From Tritrichomonas musculus (taxonomy: Eukaryota > Parabasalia > Tritrichomonadida > Tritrichomonadidae), in NCBI GenBank assembly GCA_039105265.1, contig JAPFFF010000054.1:1-64000 (forward strand): a stretch of 64,000 bases of DNA, written 5' to 3'. Both the position numbers and the translations under genes were made by a program. The first letter of the stretch is position 1. Each line of letters starts with the position of its first letter. Positions 20,106-30,990 of the stretch are shown here, piece after piece. The notes under the pieces are model-generated. The model saw nothing but the letters and a program-made list of their open reading frames with translations. It did not search any database and was not told the origin of the DNA.

Positions 20106-20604
20106 TTGAAAAAAAAATTTCTTTTTAAATGCTATGCATCAATTCATTTGTGTTTCATATTATATGCGTATTGCTGAATATATTGATATACTTTGTTTTT
20201 TAATAAATATCATATATATCGAGAAAAATTAAAATTTATATTTTTTAAAATTTTTTTTCTAAAAAAAAGTGTTACCATAAAAAATACCGTTACCATATTA
20301 AATTCACTACTGTATAAAAAACTTTTTTATTTTATTTATAATCAATCAATTTTGATTTTAAAATGTTCAAAAAAATATATATATTCAAAAAGTTATGAGA
20401 TTACAAAGTATGTATTTTTGGCTCTGATGATTCTCTTAAATTTCGCAGTTAGGCTCCAACCCCGAAAGGGATATGGCGAGATTAAACTGAATTACTGAGC
20501 CCTACTTTTATTTTCAACTAACATTATATATGCAAGGACTGAATAAGGGCAATATTAAATTTCAGGAGTTGATGGTTTTCTCAGAGCGCCATCAGTTAAG
20601 TCAG
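20106..20604. other. intergenic with a small GC-richer patch
   Basis: AT-rich, no ORF. At 20445-20490 a short GC-rich patch (GGCTCCAACCCCGAAAGGG) could form a CCCC-GAAA-GGG hairpin. Not assignable to a known RNA. Confidence 0.45.
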
Positions 20605-21990
20605 CTAGCAAAGCGCACCAGTTATCATCTGTATTATAAATCTTAGATCACCAAATGATTTCAGATCAAAGATGAATTTTGTCATAATCGAGGCAATGTA
20701 CTCATCGCCATTAAACTTATCAAGATATTTAGCAACTTTATTGAATACACGAAGGCTATCTTCTGAATTTGAAAGTCTTTCAATGACTTGATTAATAATT
20801 TCATAAAGTACTTTCATTATATGAAGAGATTGTGATTGTTTCAACTTCATAGAGAGATAAAGAATGAAAACTATAATGATTGGCATTGCTTCTGTTTCAA
20901 AATCGTCAACATCCAAAACATCAGATAATAAATGACTTCGAACACAATCAACAACGCAATCAAGCATTTGTGTTTTATTAGTACGAACACAATTAAGTGT
21001 ATAAAGAATAATTGTTGTCATTTTCGTACCAATATGCATGAGAATAAGGAATGGTTCGCTCGTTCTTTCATTATCTGGATCAATTTGGAAGGCCAATGCT
21101 AAAAGAATTCCAAAGAATTTTTCATGGAATGATGGATCAATATTCATTGTAAACAGGAAGATGAGTGTTTGAATTGCAATTTCATCATAAGCAAGAAGTG
21201 AGCTACTTCCTTCTTCTGTAATGATTCGATATTGAGGATCAATTGTAGTTGCTCTAGTAATAAGATTTGCTTCTTGTAAAGCTTTCAAATTTGATGAGAA
21301 TTTATCAGTACTATCTGAAAATCTGAAAAGTGCAGCATCTAAGAAACTTTCAAGTAGTGGATGAAAAGTTCCGATGTTGTACATTTTTTCACTTCGAATA
21401 AAGATAGATACAATTAAAAGATTCGTATATTCAGCTGATACTAGCGACTTGAATTGCTGATTATCTTCAATCATTAAGAAAATTTGAGAAAGAGCATTTG
21501 CAGATATAATTTGTTGCTTTGTTGGTGAAAATGTTAATTTTGCATTTTCAAAGAATTCGTTAAGATTATCTAACGGTGCCATTTTAACTTTATATTGTTC
21601 AAGAAGTAGTGGTAGCAAAAATGATGTGGTTTTCTCAGGAAAGATAAGGAATATATATGAAAGAGCAGTAACTGATAATTGGCTAGCCATTGATTTAATG
21701 TCTTCTTGAGATGTTCCATATTCGAAAATTGTTTGAAGAAGAGTACTAGAATTTTCTTCATTATTTGTGTTTTTAATTGCTTCAGAAAAGTTCACCCAGA
21801 GATTTTTATTAGAAACTGCAATTCCAATATTATTATTATCGCATTGTGATGAAATACGAATTAATGTTAAAATAACATCTTTTAATGGTTGTGCTTGTGC
21901 TAAAATCAGGCTAATATCAACGAGAGAATCTAGTAAAGGTTTTGGATTTTGCGCCATATGATTCATCTCATCTGCAATCAAACGAAATGC
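20605..21990 (-). pseudogene. internal fragment of a large HEAT/ARM-like helical protein
   Basis: About 460 codons of uninterrupted all-helical sequence with leucine-rich helix pairs (for example QPLKDVILTLIRISSQ, MPIIIVFILYLSMKLKQ), like an alpha-solenoid protein. I do not recognise the family. The open frame formally begins at 22071, but its first ~27 codons are the discoidin gene read out of frame, so the true sequence starts near 21990 without its own ATG and ends at 20605. It is thus a fragment pasted next to the BTB-discoidin remnant. The long intact frame suggests the joining event is recent. Confidence 0.5.
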
Positions 21991-23026
21991 TGTTAATGCT
22001 AATTTTCCTTTTTTTGAAATCAAAACAAATCCAAGCATCTGTTCCGTTAGCAATATAAAAATTGCTTTCATTAAAATTCAGCAAATTTTTGGGATGATAT
22101 TTGGGATCAGAACCTTGAAAAGAATTAGTAGTGACTTCTATTGTTCCATTATCATGAATGTTTCCATTTGTTTTGTCTGTCAAATATTTGAAATCTTGAT
22201 TGCTGTCAACTTTAAAAAATTTGCCATTTGTTTTGTATCTCTTTATATGATTGTTGTTTTTATTGCTTTTGGTCAATGATCGTTCAATTATTGAATTCCA
22301 GATATTAGGTGAAATGTCGTTAATATTGAATACCTCTGAAAATTCAATTACTTTTTGGTCACTCGCATTTGAAAAATAAACGTATTCATACAATTCAGTA
22401 AATTTCATTTATTAAGTCAATTAACGAATCTTCACTCTCAATTTGAAGGTTTTCTTGCCTGATGATTTGCCTGATGTTTTTTGTGCTCAATTTCATAAAA
22501 ATGAGATGAAATAAATTTTAATTCTTCTCCAATATTATTTATAAAATTTACATCTGCTGTATTTTTTGCTGCTGCTTCTTTAGTGATGCCAAATGTAACT
22601 GTATTCAAAAAGTTTTCTTTATTTTGAATGATTTTGAACACATTTTTGATCGTTATCTCATCCTTTAATTGGATTTTCTTAAAAATATTTTCATTACCAA
22701 GTGCATAAAAAATCTGGTTGAAATATTGAACTTCATTTTCATTGAGATTTTCTTTTTGAAATGAAATTAAAGATAAAACTTTGTTGAAATCATTAGTATT
22801 ATTACCAGATATATTGGTATCTATGTAAAATTGATTAATTGTCTTATCAATGAAATGAAAATGACGAATTCGAGGTGATAAAATATCTGCCATAATTCTG
22901 CTTGTTTGATATTCCACCTCATCAACAATAAATGTGAAGTTTTTTTTCATACTTTTCAAACGGAATATCTTTGATTGTCTCTATGTTTAATCCAATTTGA
23001 GATATATTCTCTCTGTTAAGTTCCAT
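21991..23026 (-). pseudogene. BTB - F5/8 type C (discoidin) protein, broken and truncated
   Basis: From the ATG at 23026 (MELNRENISQIGL) through a BTB domain (NFTFIVDEVEYQTSRIMADI), a BACK-like helical region (MKFTELYEYVYFSNASDQ) and the start of a discoidin domain (NGTDAWICFDFKKRKI) that ends abruptly near 21990. Frame changes lie in an A8 run near 22950 and near 22400-22440. The layout matches the intact gene at 29692-30990. BTB-BACK proteins usually bridge substrates to cullin ligases; in trichomonads the discoidin-tailed version is a large family of unknown role. The second half of the discoidin domain has been replaced by an unrelated helical protein fragment. Confidence 0.68.
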
Positions 23027-23102
23027 TAAAATGACATGCTATTTAAAAAATTAGAATAATTTCAGTCCATTTTGATCGTTTAAATATTGACAATAATTTT
23101 TT

Positions 23103-26100
23103 ATGTCTAAACAATCCTTTTTAATTCCAGAAAGCGAAATACATGATCATCTTTTACGATTTATAGATGATTCGAACGTTTCTATCGAAAAATTAACAAA
23201 CTTTTTAAATAATCTAAATCTTCGTAATAATAAAGACGAGCTAAGAGAAATATTGGGCATGATATTAAACATATCAGAATATCATCATCGCCATTCATTA
23301 TTTTTCGATAAAATTAAACAGATTTTTGCATATTTAAAAGAAGATATCAAATCAGCATTTACAAATTATGAAATCTACGAAATATTCCAAGACAGTAAGA
23401 TAATTCTTCTTATTCTTTTAACAGATCAAATAATAAAGATTGATGACTCTATTTTCAAGAATATATTATACAAGGATATTTTTTATCAATGTTTTTTCTA
23501 TCCAGAACTGAAAAGTTTTTTAAATGAAGAAGAAAGAAAGGTAATTGAGCAAAGAATACTTGAAACTGATTCAGAAGCATTCAATAATTTTAACGAGAAG
23601 CGCCAAAAAGGTGAAAATGAGAAACATATTTATTCGTTAATTCGAGATGATTCAATTAAAGAATTTGTCAATTACGTAAATCGAACAAATTTTAATTTAA
23701 AAAGTTTTACAAATGATTCAATATTTGAAACAAACCGTTTCTTATATAAAAACATTGATATAATTAAATATGCCGCATTCTTTGGATCAATCAAAATATT
23801 CCTCTACTTGCAAAATAAAGGATTAGAAGTAAATCAATCAATTTGGAATTTTGCAATTCATGGAAACAATCCAAAACTCATTTATTTTCTTGAAAACGAG
23901 TTTGGAACAGAATTAGAAAGAAAAAATAATATAATCAGAGAAGCAATTAAATGTCACCATAATCAAATTGCTGATTATTTGTGCAACAGTTACGATTATG
24001 GTGAAAGTGATAGTATTTTTTCAACTTGCTTTGAATTTTATAATTTTTCATTTTTGCATAATTTTCCAATAAAATATTACTTTTTCTATGCATGCGGATA
24101 TAATCACTTAACAATTGTTAAATTTCTTTTAAAGAACCATAGTGATATTGATGTCAATGAAACAATTATTATACGTCACTTTTTCTCCTATAAAAACTAA
24201 TCATTTTTAAATTTTGAAAGAGTTAATATCCGCTTTTTGAAATATGTTCACAAAAATTAAATTTAATGAAATTTTTGAATTCAAAAAATTAAATGAAATT
24301 TTAATTATTATTATCCTAATAAAATTTCATTGTTTAATTTTATTATTCTCCATTGAGTTTTGCTGCAACAAATGATTCAATTGAAGTAGTTAAATTTTTG
24401 TTAAGTTCATTTCCAAATATTGAATTAATAAAGAAATCATTTTTTAATTGCACCAAACTGACCGATATAAAAATCTCTTCTGCAGTTACTTCAATACCAA
24501 ATGAATGTTTTATGGGATGTTCTTCATTGGAAGAAATAATAATTCCTTCCTCGGTAATATCAATTGGCAAATGTGCTTTTAACGATTGTTCAGTACTTAA
24601 AAGAATAACAATCTCTTCGTTGATTCTATCAATTCCATATCATTGTTTTTGGGCATGCTCTTCATTGGAAGAAATAACAATTCCTTCTTCTGTAAAATCC
24701 ATTGACGAGGGTGCTTTTTTTCAGTGTAATAAACTGAAAAGAATAACAATTCCTTTCTCAGTGGAGACAATTGGTGATGAAGCTTTTAAAGAATGTTCTC
24801 ATTTGGAAGAAATAATAATACCATCTTCAGTTACTTCAATTGGTGATTCGTGTTTTAATGAATGCAGGTCATTGACTGAAATGATAATTCCTTCATCTGT
24901 CATATCAATTGGCCAGAGTGTTTTTCTTTATTGTTCAGCACTTAATAAAATAACGATTTCATCGGCAATTACTTCAATTCCAAAAAATTGCTTTTATAAG
25001 TGTTCTTCATTGGAAGAAATAACAATTCCTTCTTCCGTTACATCAATCTGTGATTATGCTTTTCGTGATTGTACAGCGCTTAAACAAATAACAATTCCTT
25101 CCTCTGTAGAATCAATTGGTTGTGGCGTTTTTCGCGAATGTTTTGGATTGGAAAAGATAACAATTCCATCTTCAATTACTTCAATTGGTGAATATTGTTT
25201 TTATGCATGTGGTTCATTGAAAGAAATAACAATTCCTTCTTTTATCACGTCAATTGGTGATTTTTTCCTTTATTTATGTATTTCATTGACGGAAATAACA
25301 ATTCCTCCTTCAGTTACTTCAATTGGCAAATCTTGCTTTTATTCATGTAGTTCATTAAAAGAAATAAAAATTCCTTCTTCAGTTACTTCAATTGAAGAAT
25401 GTGCATTTATGAGCTGTTCATCATTAGAAGAAATTGTAATTCCATCTTCTTTAACTTCAATTGGTGATTCTTTATTCAATGGATGCTCATCATTGAGAGA
25501 AATCACAATTCCTTCTTCTGTAACTTCAATTGGTAATTTTTCATTCAATGGATGTTCATCATTGAGAGAAATCACAATTCCTTCTTCTTTAACTTCAATT
25601 GGTAATTTTTCATTCAATGGATGTTCATCATTGAGAGAAATCACAATTCCTTCTTCTTTAACTTCAATTGGTGATTCTTTATTCAGTAGATGCTCATCAT
25701 TGAGAGAAATCACAATTCCTTCTTCTTTAACTTCAATTGGTGATTCTTTATTCAATGGATGCTCATCATTGAGAGAAATCACAATTCCTTCTTCTGTAAC
25801 TTCAATTGGTGATTTTTCATTCAATGGATGTTTATCATTGAGAGAAATCGCAATTCCTTCTTCTGTAACTTCAATTGGTGATTTTTCATTCAATGGATGT
25901 TCATCATTGAGAGAAATCACAATTCCTTCAGTTACTTCAATTAGAAATAGTGCATTTATGGATTGTTCAATGTTAAAAATAATTATAATTCCTACTTCTG
26001 TGACTTTAATTGATGTATATTCATTTAGTAAATGTTCATCATTAGAAGAAATTACAATTCCAGACTCTGTAACTTCAATTGGTGAATATGCATTTAGTGA

Positions 26101-27436
26101 ATGTTCATCATTGAAGCAAGTCACATTGTCTGCCTCAATTACATCAATTGAAAATTACGTTTTTGATGGATGTTCTAAATTGACATATTTTGAAATTCCA
26201 GCTTCAGTAACATCAATTGGCGAAAGTGCATTTAGTGATTGTTCATTATTGAAAGAAATAATAATTCCTTCATCTGTGACTTCAATTGAAGAATATGCTT
26301 TTGCTTATTGTTTTTCATTGAAACAAATAACATTGCCAACCTCTTTAAAAGCAATCAAAGAAGGAACCTTCTATTTTTGCACGTCACTTGAACAAATAAC
26401 AATTCCATCCTCTATCGCGTCAATTGAAAAATATGTTTTTGGTAATTGTATATCATTATTGCAAATAGAAATTCCTCCATCTGTAACGTCAGCCATTGAT
26501 TTGGCACTTGGAAAATGCATATCATTGGAACAAGTAACACTTTCATCATCCTTAAAAGAAATTGGATTCAAGTTTTTCTTTGGCTGTTTTTCACTGAAAG
26601 AAATAACAATTCCATCATCTGTAACTTCAATAGGAGAGTCAGCCTTCGAAAGTTGCACATCACTCGAGCATGTAAATATTCCTTCTTCAGTGACATCCAT
26701 CAATCAAAAAGCTTTTTATGGATGTACATCTCTTAAGCAGGTAATTATTCCTTCTTCTATAACATTTATTGAATTTGGTACTTTTTCTGGATGCACATCG
26801 CTTGATGATGTTTCAATTCCTTCTTCTGTCAAATCAATTGGAGAACTTGCATTCTATGAATGCAAAAATCTGTCTCAAATAACAATTCCTGATTCTGTAA
26901 CTTCAATTGAAAAGAGTGCCTTCAGCGATTGCATATCATTGAAACAAATTGTACTTCCAAACTCAATTAATTCAATAAAGAACTCTGTTTTCAGAAGATG
27001 TTTGTCATTGACACAGATAAAAATCCCTTCTTCTGTCTATTCAATTGAAGATTATGCTTTCAATGGATGTTCTTCTTTGCGCCAAATTGCATTTCCGCCA
27101 TCGATGAAGTCAATAGGAAAATATGCATTTGGTGTATGCACATCATTGGAACAAATAGAAATTCCTTCTTCTGTAACAACGATTAATGAAGGTCTTTTCT
27201 GTGGATGCTCATTGTTGAAGAGAATAAGAATCACTTCTTCTGTCACTTCAATCAATAGTTGCGCTTTTTATAGATGCTCTTCTTTGTCAGAAATAAATAT
27301 CCCACCTTCAGTAAATTCTATTGGAGATAGTGCTTTCAGAGCATGCTCGTCATTGCCACAAATAGAAATACCATCATCCGTAATATCAATTGGAGCTGCT
27401 GCTTTTTCAGTGGAGACAAAAATTATTAAAATTTAA
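23103..27436 (+). CDS. DUF3447-ankyrin-BspA LRR giant protein, with one spacer
   Basis: Block 1 (23103-24167) encodes the DUF3447 N-terminus (YAAFFGSIKIFLYLQ, WNFAIHGNNPKLI, CHHNQIADYL) and an ankyrin repeat ending DVNETI. Block 2 (about 24341-27436) resumes exactly where an ankyrin repeat would, SPLSFAATNDSIEVVKFLL, then runs into some 42 BspA-like LRR_5 repeats (SSLREITIPSSVTSIGD type) to the stop at 27436. Block 2 has no ATG of its own near its start, which argues that both blocks form one gene joined across the 179-nt spacer 24168-24346. LRR_5 arrays in trichomonads are thought to mediate binding; no signal peptide or anchor is seen, so a cytosolic binding scaffold is plausible. Joined length would be about 1,390 residues. 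Confidence 0.72.
24168..24346 (+). other. intron-like spacer at an ankyrin-repeat junction
   Basis: 179 nt with stops in all frames between DVNETI and SPLSFAA. It contains TTTAATGAAATTTTT and TTAAATGAAATTTT, resembling the AAATGAAATTT of the spacers at 13.6-14.4 kb. No GT-AG ends and no trichomonad branch-point motif. Confidence 0.5.
25430..25935 (+). repeat. 69-bp tandem repeats (23-residue LRR units), recent expansion
   Basis: The word CATTGAGAGAAATCACAATT recurs every 69 bp at 25491, 25560, 25629, 25698, 25767, 25836 (one substitution) and 25905. Units are almost identical at DNA level, including silent positions, while flanking LRR units are diverged. The last unit has lost one codon (IPS-VTSIR). 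Confidence 0.85.
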
Positions 27437-28470
27437 AAATATTAAAATTTTAATAAAATATAAAGGGATAATAAAAACAGCAAAGTTTGTTGGTGATATG
27501 ACCAACAAACTATATTCAAATTTTGAAAGAAAAAAGATTTGAATAGATGACTTTTTGATAAAACAGCTTTTTCAAATAAGCACTTTTTGATAAAACAACT
27601 TTTTGATAAATATGATGTTAAACTAATTAAAATCGACATTATACAAACTAAAAAAAAAGGTAAAAAATCAAATAAAATATTAAAAATTCAAAGAATTGAA
27701 CAAATTATACTAACTTTTTTTATTCACATATAAGATTTTTATTCACAAATTGGAGATATTAAATAAATATTAACGGATTTGGATACAGAACTTTTTGAAT
27801 TAAAGTAAAAAATACGTAATAGACATTACAACTTTTTCAGTAAAAAAAAAATTATATTTTTAGCATTAACATTTATAAAATAGGAAATAGGAAAGAATTA
27901 AAGTAGTAATTTATTTATTTTTAGAACAAGAAACTAGTGCATATGGAAACTCTAAAGTCAAGAGTTTGCACTGGAATCTTTGACTTATGATTTACAAATC
28001 TGGGACTGTAGTTCGTTAACAAGTTGATTTCTGACTCATGGATAGAAAAACCATTCAAAAAGTGGTGTAGAAAAAAACGATTGTCCGCAAAAGAGTTTTA
28101 TTTTATTGATCAAATTTTTATTTTTCAAAGAATAATCCATCTGATAAGAATAAAATTAATAATAATTTTCATTTATTTATTGCATATAATCCATATTATA
28201 TATCTTATTCTATCAAAAAATTGTGTAAAATTATCCTAATAATTGAATATAAAATGATCGTTCTATATTTATTTTTTTGGGCATGTCTGAAAATTATCGG
28301 AAGCCGCAATGTCAGTAAGCTTTATGCAAACATATTTAGTTTTCGGAGTAATCATGTGTGAAATATGAATAAGAATAGCTAGAATTCGAAGAGGAAGAAG
28401 AATATGAATTATCAAAAGAAGAGTCGAAATCAGGAATATTTTCTGAACATTTAAATTATTTCATTCTATT
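27437..28470. other. intergenic, with a hairpin after the giant gene
   Basis: About 1 kb without a credible gene. A perfect hairpin lies at 27484-27511; the remainder is AT-rich. Around 28380-28440 short Glu/Ser-rich readable fragments suggest an old coding remnant too degraded to assign. Confidence 0.5.
27484..27511. other. perfect 11-bp stem hairpin, 3' of the LRR gene
   Basis: AGTTTGTTGGT and ACCAACAAACT flank a 6-nt loop, 48 nt downstream of the stop at 27436. It could be a 3'-UTR or RNA-processing element; function unknown. Confidence 0.45.
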
Positions 28471-29310
28471 TCATAAATAATAAACTAAGAACACAACAGA
28501 AGTGGTTCCTGCTACAACAAAAAAAGTTATTGGAGCAGCAGCTTTCTTAATTTCCTCTTTAGAAAACAATGAAACATTTCTTCTAACAACATCTGCTGAG
28601 TAGAAAATATTCATCGGATCCAGAATTTTTGTTCTTTGTGGTGTGAATATTTTAGATTGAGTAAATGGACTAGAAATTGGTGAAAAAAGTGAAGAAAGTG
28701 AAAATTGTGAAGAAAGTGAAAATTGTGAAGAAAGTGAAAATTGTGAAGAAAGTGAAAATTGTGAAGAAAGTGAAAATTGTGAAGAAAGTGAAAATTGTGA
28801 AGAAAGTGAAAATTGTGAAGAAAGTGAAAATTGTGAAGAAAGTGAAAATTGTGAAGAAGGTGAAAATTGTGAAGAAAGTGAAAATTGTGAAGAAAGTGAA
28901 AATTGTGAAGAAAGTGAAAATTGTGAAGAAAGTGAAAAAAGTGAAGAATGTGAAAATTGTGAAGAAAGTGAAAATTGTGAAGAAAGTGAAAATTGTGAAG
29001 AAAGTGAAAAAAGTGAAGAATGTGAAAATTGTGAAGAAAGTGAAAATTGTGAAGAAAGTGAAAAAAGTGAAGAAAGTGAAAATTGTACACATAATGTAAA
29101 CGTATTGCTCAATGTGAATGCATATGAAGGTCGATGAACGGGAATCCAACAAAAATCAGTCCCGCTGTAAAGTTGACCAACCTCAGCAACTTTCAATTGT
29201 GTGTAATCTTCAAAAACTACACCAGTGTGTTGCGGTGGGTCATTCTCTTCATAATAAACGTACGAAAGATTATAGCACTTTGTGAATGCTCTCTCTCCCA
29301 TAGTTGTCAA
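28471..29310 (-). CDS. BspA-like surface protein, C-terminal part with repeat stalk and TM anchor
   Basis: Read on the minus strand: the end of an LRR_5 domain (MGERAFTKCYNLSYVYY, then the capping pattern VFEDYTQLKVAEV and GTDFCWI typical of trichomonad BspA C-caps), a stalk of about 22 six-residue repeats FSLSSQ, a linker, then one hydrophobic helix (PITFFVVAGTTSVVFLVYYL) at the very C-terminus. This is the layout of a cell-surface protein held by a C-terminal anchor with a short tail. The 5' part of the gene is missing; upstream LRR-like sequence continues in a shifted frame near 29305-29330, and the first in-frame ATG is at 29301. Hence a truncated gene, possibly not expressed. Confidence 0.6.
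   Translation of the reverse strand: MTTMGERAFTKCYNLSYVYYEENDPPQHTGVVFEDYTQLKVAEVGQLYSGTDFCWIPVHRPSYAFTLSNTFTLCVQFSLSSLFSLSSQFSLSSQFSHSSLFSLSSQFSLSSQFSLSSQFSHSSLFSLSSQFSLSSQFSLSSQFSLSSQFSPSSQFSLSSQFSLSSQFSLSSQFSLSSQFSLSSQFSLSSQFSLSSQFSLSSQFSLSSLFSPISSPFTQSKIFTPQRTKILDPMNIFYSADVVRRNVSLFSKEEIKKAAAPITFFVVAGTTSVVFLVYYL
28679..29083 (-). repeat. 18-bp tandem repeat, ~22 copies
   Basis: The plus-strand unit TGTGAAGAAAGTGAAAAT encodes FSLSSQ on the minus strand. The array is open in several frames on both strands (the plus strand reads KKVKIV or EESENC), so the flanking LRR and membrane helix decide the coding strand. A few units carry variant words (AAAAAAGTGAAGAATGTG), showing block duplication. 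Confidence 0.9.
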
Positions 29311-29358
29311 ACTAGCAGGGAACTATATCTCCGAATGCTCCGTAATCAATTTTTTAAA

Positions 29359-29654
29359 GATTACTTGAAAATGTGATTGATTTCAATTCAGAACAAAAAG
29401 CCCTTGCACTTAATAATCCAAACATTTTTATCAAATCTTGCAAGTTTTCTGTTGATGAAAACAAGGCTCTAGATGACAAATTTAATATCAATAAGGTTCA
29501 ATTATAGAAAGAAAATAGTTTCGGAAAGGAGAAGCTCTTTTCTAAAATGATTTTAATAACTTTATCTACTATCATTGGAGTTGTTGTGATCTTGGCTGCA
29601 ATAACAATTATGAAAAGAAATCAGTCCCGTGAAGCTTGTTTATTTTATATATAA
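29359..29654 (+). pseudogene. C-terminal fragment of a type I membrane protein
   Basis: One frame, with a single internal TAG near 29505, reads LENVIDFNSEQKALALNNPN, later KEKLFSKMILITLSTIIG, VVVILAAITIMKRNQS and a short tail ending LFYI. This is an ectodomain end, one transmembrane helix and a brief basic cytosolic tail. No ATG and no upstream continuation, so it is a fragment. It lies head-to-head with the BspA-like fragment; the family is unknown. Confidence 0.4.
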
Positions 29655-29691
29655 AATAAATAATTTCCTTTTATTAATGAGAAGATCGAAT

Positions 29692-30990
29692 TCATATGAG
29701 TGTCCCGTAGATTTCAATGGTCTCAAATAAAAGAAGGTCGCAATTATTGAGAGTTTTGCTTGTCTGGAGGATTTTGAAATAGCGAAATTCGCTCCTCTGT
29801 TCTTCGCCTATCTTGTAAGCGTGAAAAACCCTATTTCCATTCTGATAGGGACTGTCGTTCACTGTATCGATCGTCTGCCAAGTGTTGCTGTCATTAGAGA
29901 CCTGAATGACCCAGCTTTTTGGATGATGCCAACTTTGAGGTCCAGAACCTGACCTGATTGTGTAGGCGGTTGGAATTATCCGGTGATCTTTGAAGTCAAT
30001 CGTCAGCCAGCTGCCTGGTTTGTCGTCGGTGTAAAAGTAGTAGCCTGAATTCTCTTTTAAAAGAACAGTCCAAGGCTGATAACGTTCACCACTGTTTCCA
30101 ATTGATGATGCAGTGACCTGAAGATCGTTGTCGATGTTTCCGTTTTCTCTGATGTAGTTTATCATGCCTGAAAATAGTTCGTTTTCTGACGGTTGGAAAA
30201 CTTGTCCTCGTCCAGTTTCTTTCTTGTAATTCGAAGTTCTTCTTTTCACTTCATTCACTCGCTGACATTCTGATTCGAGTCTCTCCATGATGCTCTTCCA
30301 TGTGCCGCCGTTCATGTCATCCTTGTCGAAAATACGCGTGAACTCTTTCATGCATGATGATGTCACGTTTATGAAGTAAACGTGCTCATACAAAATTGAG
30401 TAGTTTCGATCTCGTTCGTAAAGTTTATTGACAAACCGTAAAAGTGAATCTTCTGTTTCAATGCTCAGATGTTCGTTACTTAAAACTTTTTCAATACTAA
30501 AAATCGTAAGATCCTGCAGTTCTGATTCTTTCGTGCTGACAAGTTCTGCAAAGTTGGAAGATATGAATTCGATTTCTTCTAAATATCTTTCTTGGAAATA
30601 TTTGGAGTGGACTTCGTGCTTCTTAATTTCGGTTAGGATATTATCTTTGGTAAGTTCAACTAATTTGCTCTCTCGTATTTTAATCGTGTCGTTGTTGAGA
30701 ATTTCAAGTATATGGGTTACAAATGGGATTTCGTCTTCTGGAAGTTCGTTTGACTTGAAATTAACAAGTTGAAGGATATGTGAAAAATCGCCGTGTTCTT
30801 CGATATTGATCGTAAATATATCGAATGTCGGGTCATTGGTGTGAATTTGACTGATCTTTGGTGATAATAAATCTGATATTAAACTACTCGTTTGAAATTC
30901 TTGACCATTAACGATAAATGTAAAATCGTTGTAATAATTCTGAAGAGGAACTTGTAAAATACTTGAGAACTCCAGTTGAATATGGCTCAT
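29692..30990 (-). CDS. BTB - BACK - F5/8 type C (discoidin) protein
   Basis: 432 residues from MSHIQLEFS. A BTB-like domain covers about 15-115 (NDFTFIVNGQEFQTSSLISD), a helical BACK-like region about 120-260 (ENLYERDRNYSILYEHVYF type), and a discoidin/F5-8C domain about 275-430 (GSWLTIDFKDHRIIPTAYTI, HHPKSWVIQVSNDSNTWQ, FRYFKILQTSKTLNNCDLLL). Known BTB-BACK proteins are adaptors of cullin-3 ubiquitin ligases, and discoidin domains bind glycans or lipids; together they form a trichomonad-expanded family of unknown role. No signal peptide, so cytosolic. The discoidin half is noticeably more GC-rich than the BTB half. Intact, unlike its relative at 22-23 kb. Confidence 0.85.
   Translation of the reverse strand: MSHIQLEFSSILQVPLQNYYNDFTFIVNGQEFQTSSLISDLLSPKISQIHTNDPTFDIFTINIEEHGDFSHILQLVNFKSNELPEDEIPFVTHILEILNNDTIKIRESKLVELTKDNILTEIKKHEVHSKYFQERYLEEIEFISSNFAELVSTKESELQDLTIFSIEKVLSNEHLSIETEDSLLRFVNKLYERDRNYSILYEHVYFINVTSSCMKEFTRIFDKDDMNGGTWKSIMERLESECQRVNEVKRRTSNYKKETGRGQVFQPSENELFSGMINYIRENGNIDNDLQVTASSIGNSGERYQPWTVLLKENSGYYFYTDDKPGSWLTIDFKDHRIIPTAYTIRSGSGPQSWHHPKSWVIQVSNDSNTWQTIDTVNDSPYQNGNRVFHAYKIGEEQRSEFRYFKILQTSKTLNNCDLLLFETIEIYGTLI

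Noticed and set aside
21991-22071. N-terminus MKAIFILLTEQMLGF of the helical-repeat ORF
   Set aside because: This is the discoidin gene read out of frame; the helical protein starts only at the recombination junction.
25339-26124. Minus-strand frame of 261 codons with EVTEEGIVIS repeats, and similar antisense frames at 24343-24570, 26371-26703 and 1216-1425
   Set aside because: Antisense shadows of the LRR_5 codons; repeats on one strand automatically give repeats on the other.
28679-29083. CRISPR-like array
   Set aside because: The units are contiguous 18-bp coding repeats with no unique spacers, in a eukaryotic genome.
28677-29099. Plus-strand frame encoding a Lys/Val repeat protein (KKVKIV units)
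   Set aside because: It is the complement of the 18-bp repeat array; the minus strand alone has meaningful flanks (LRR cap and membrane helix).
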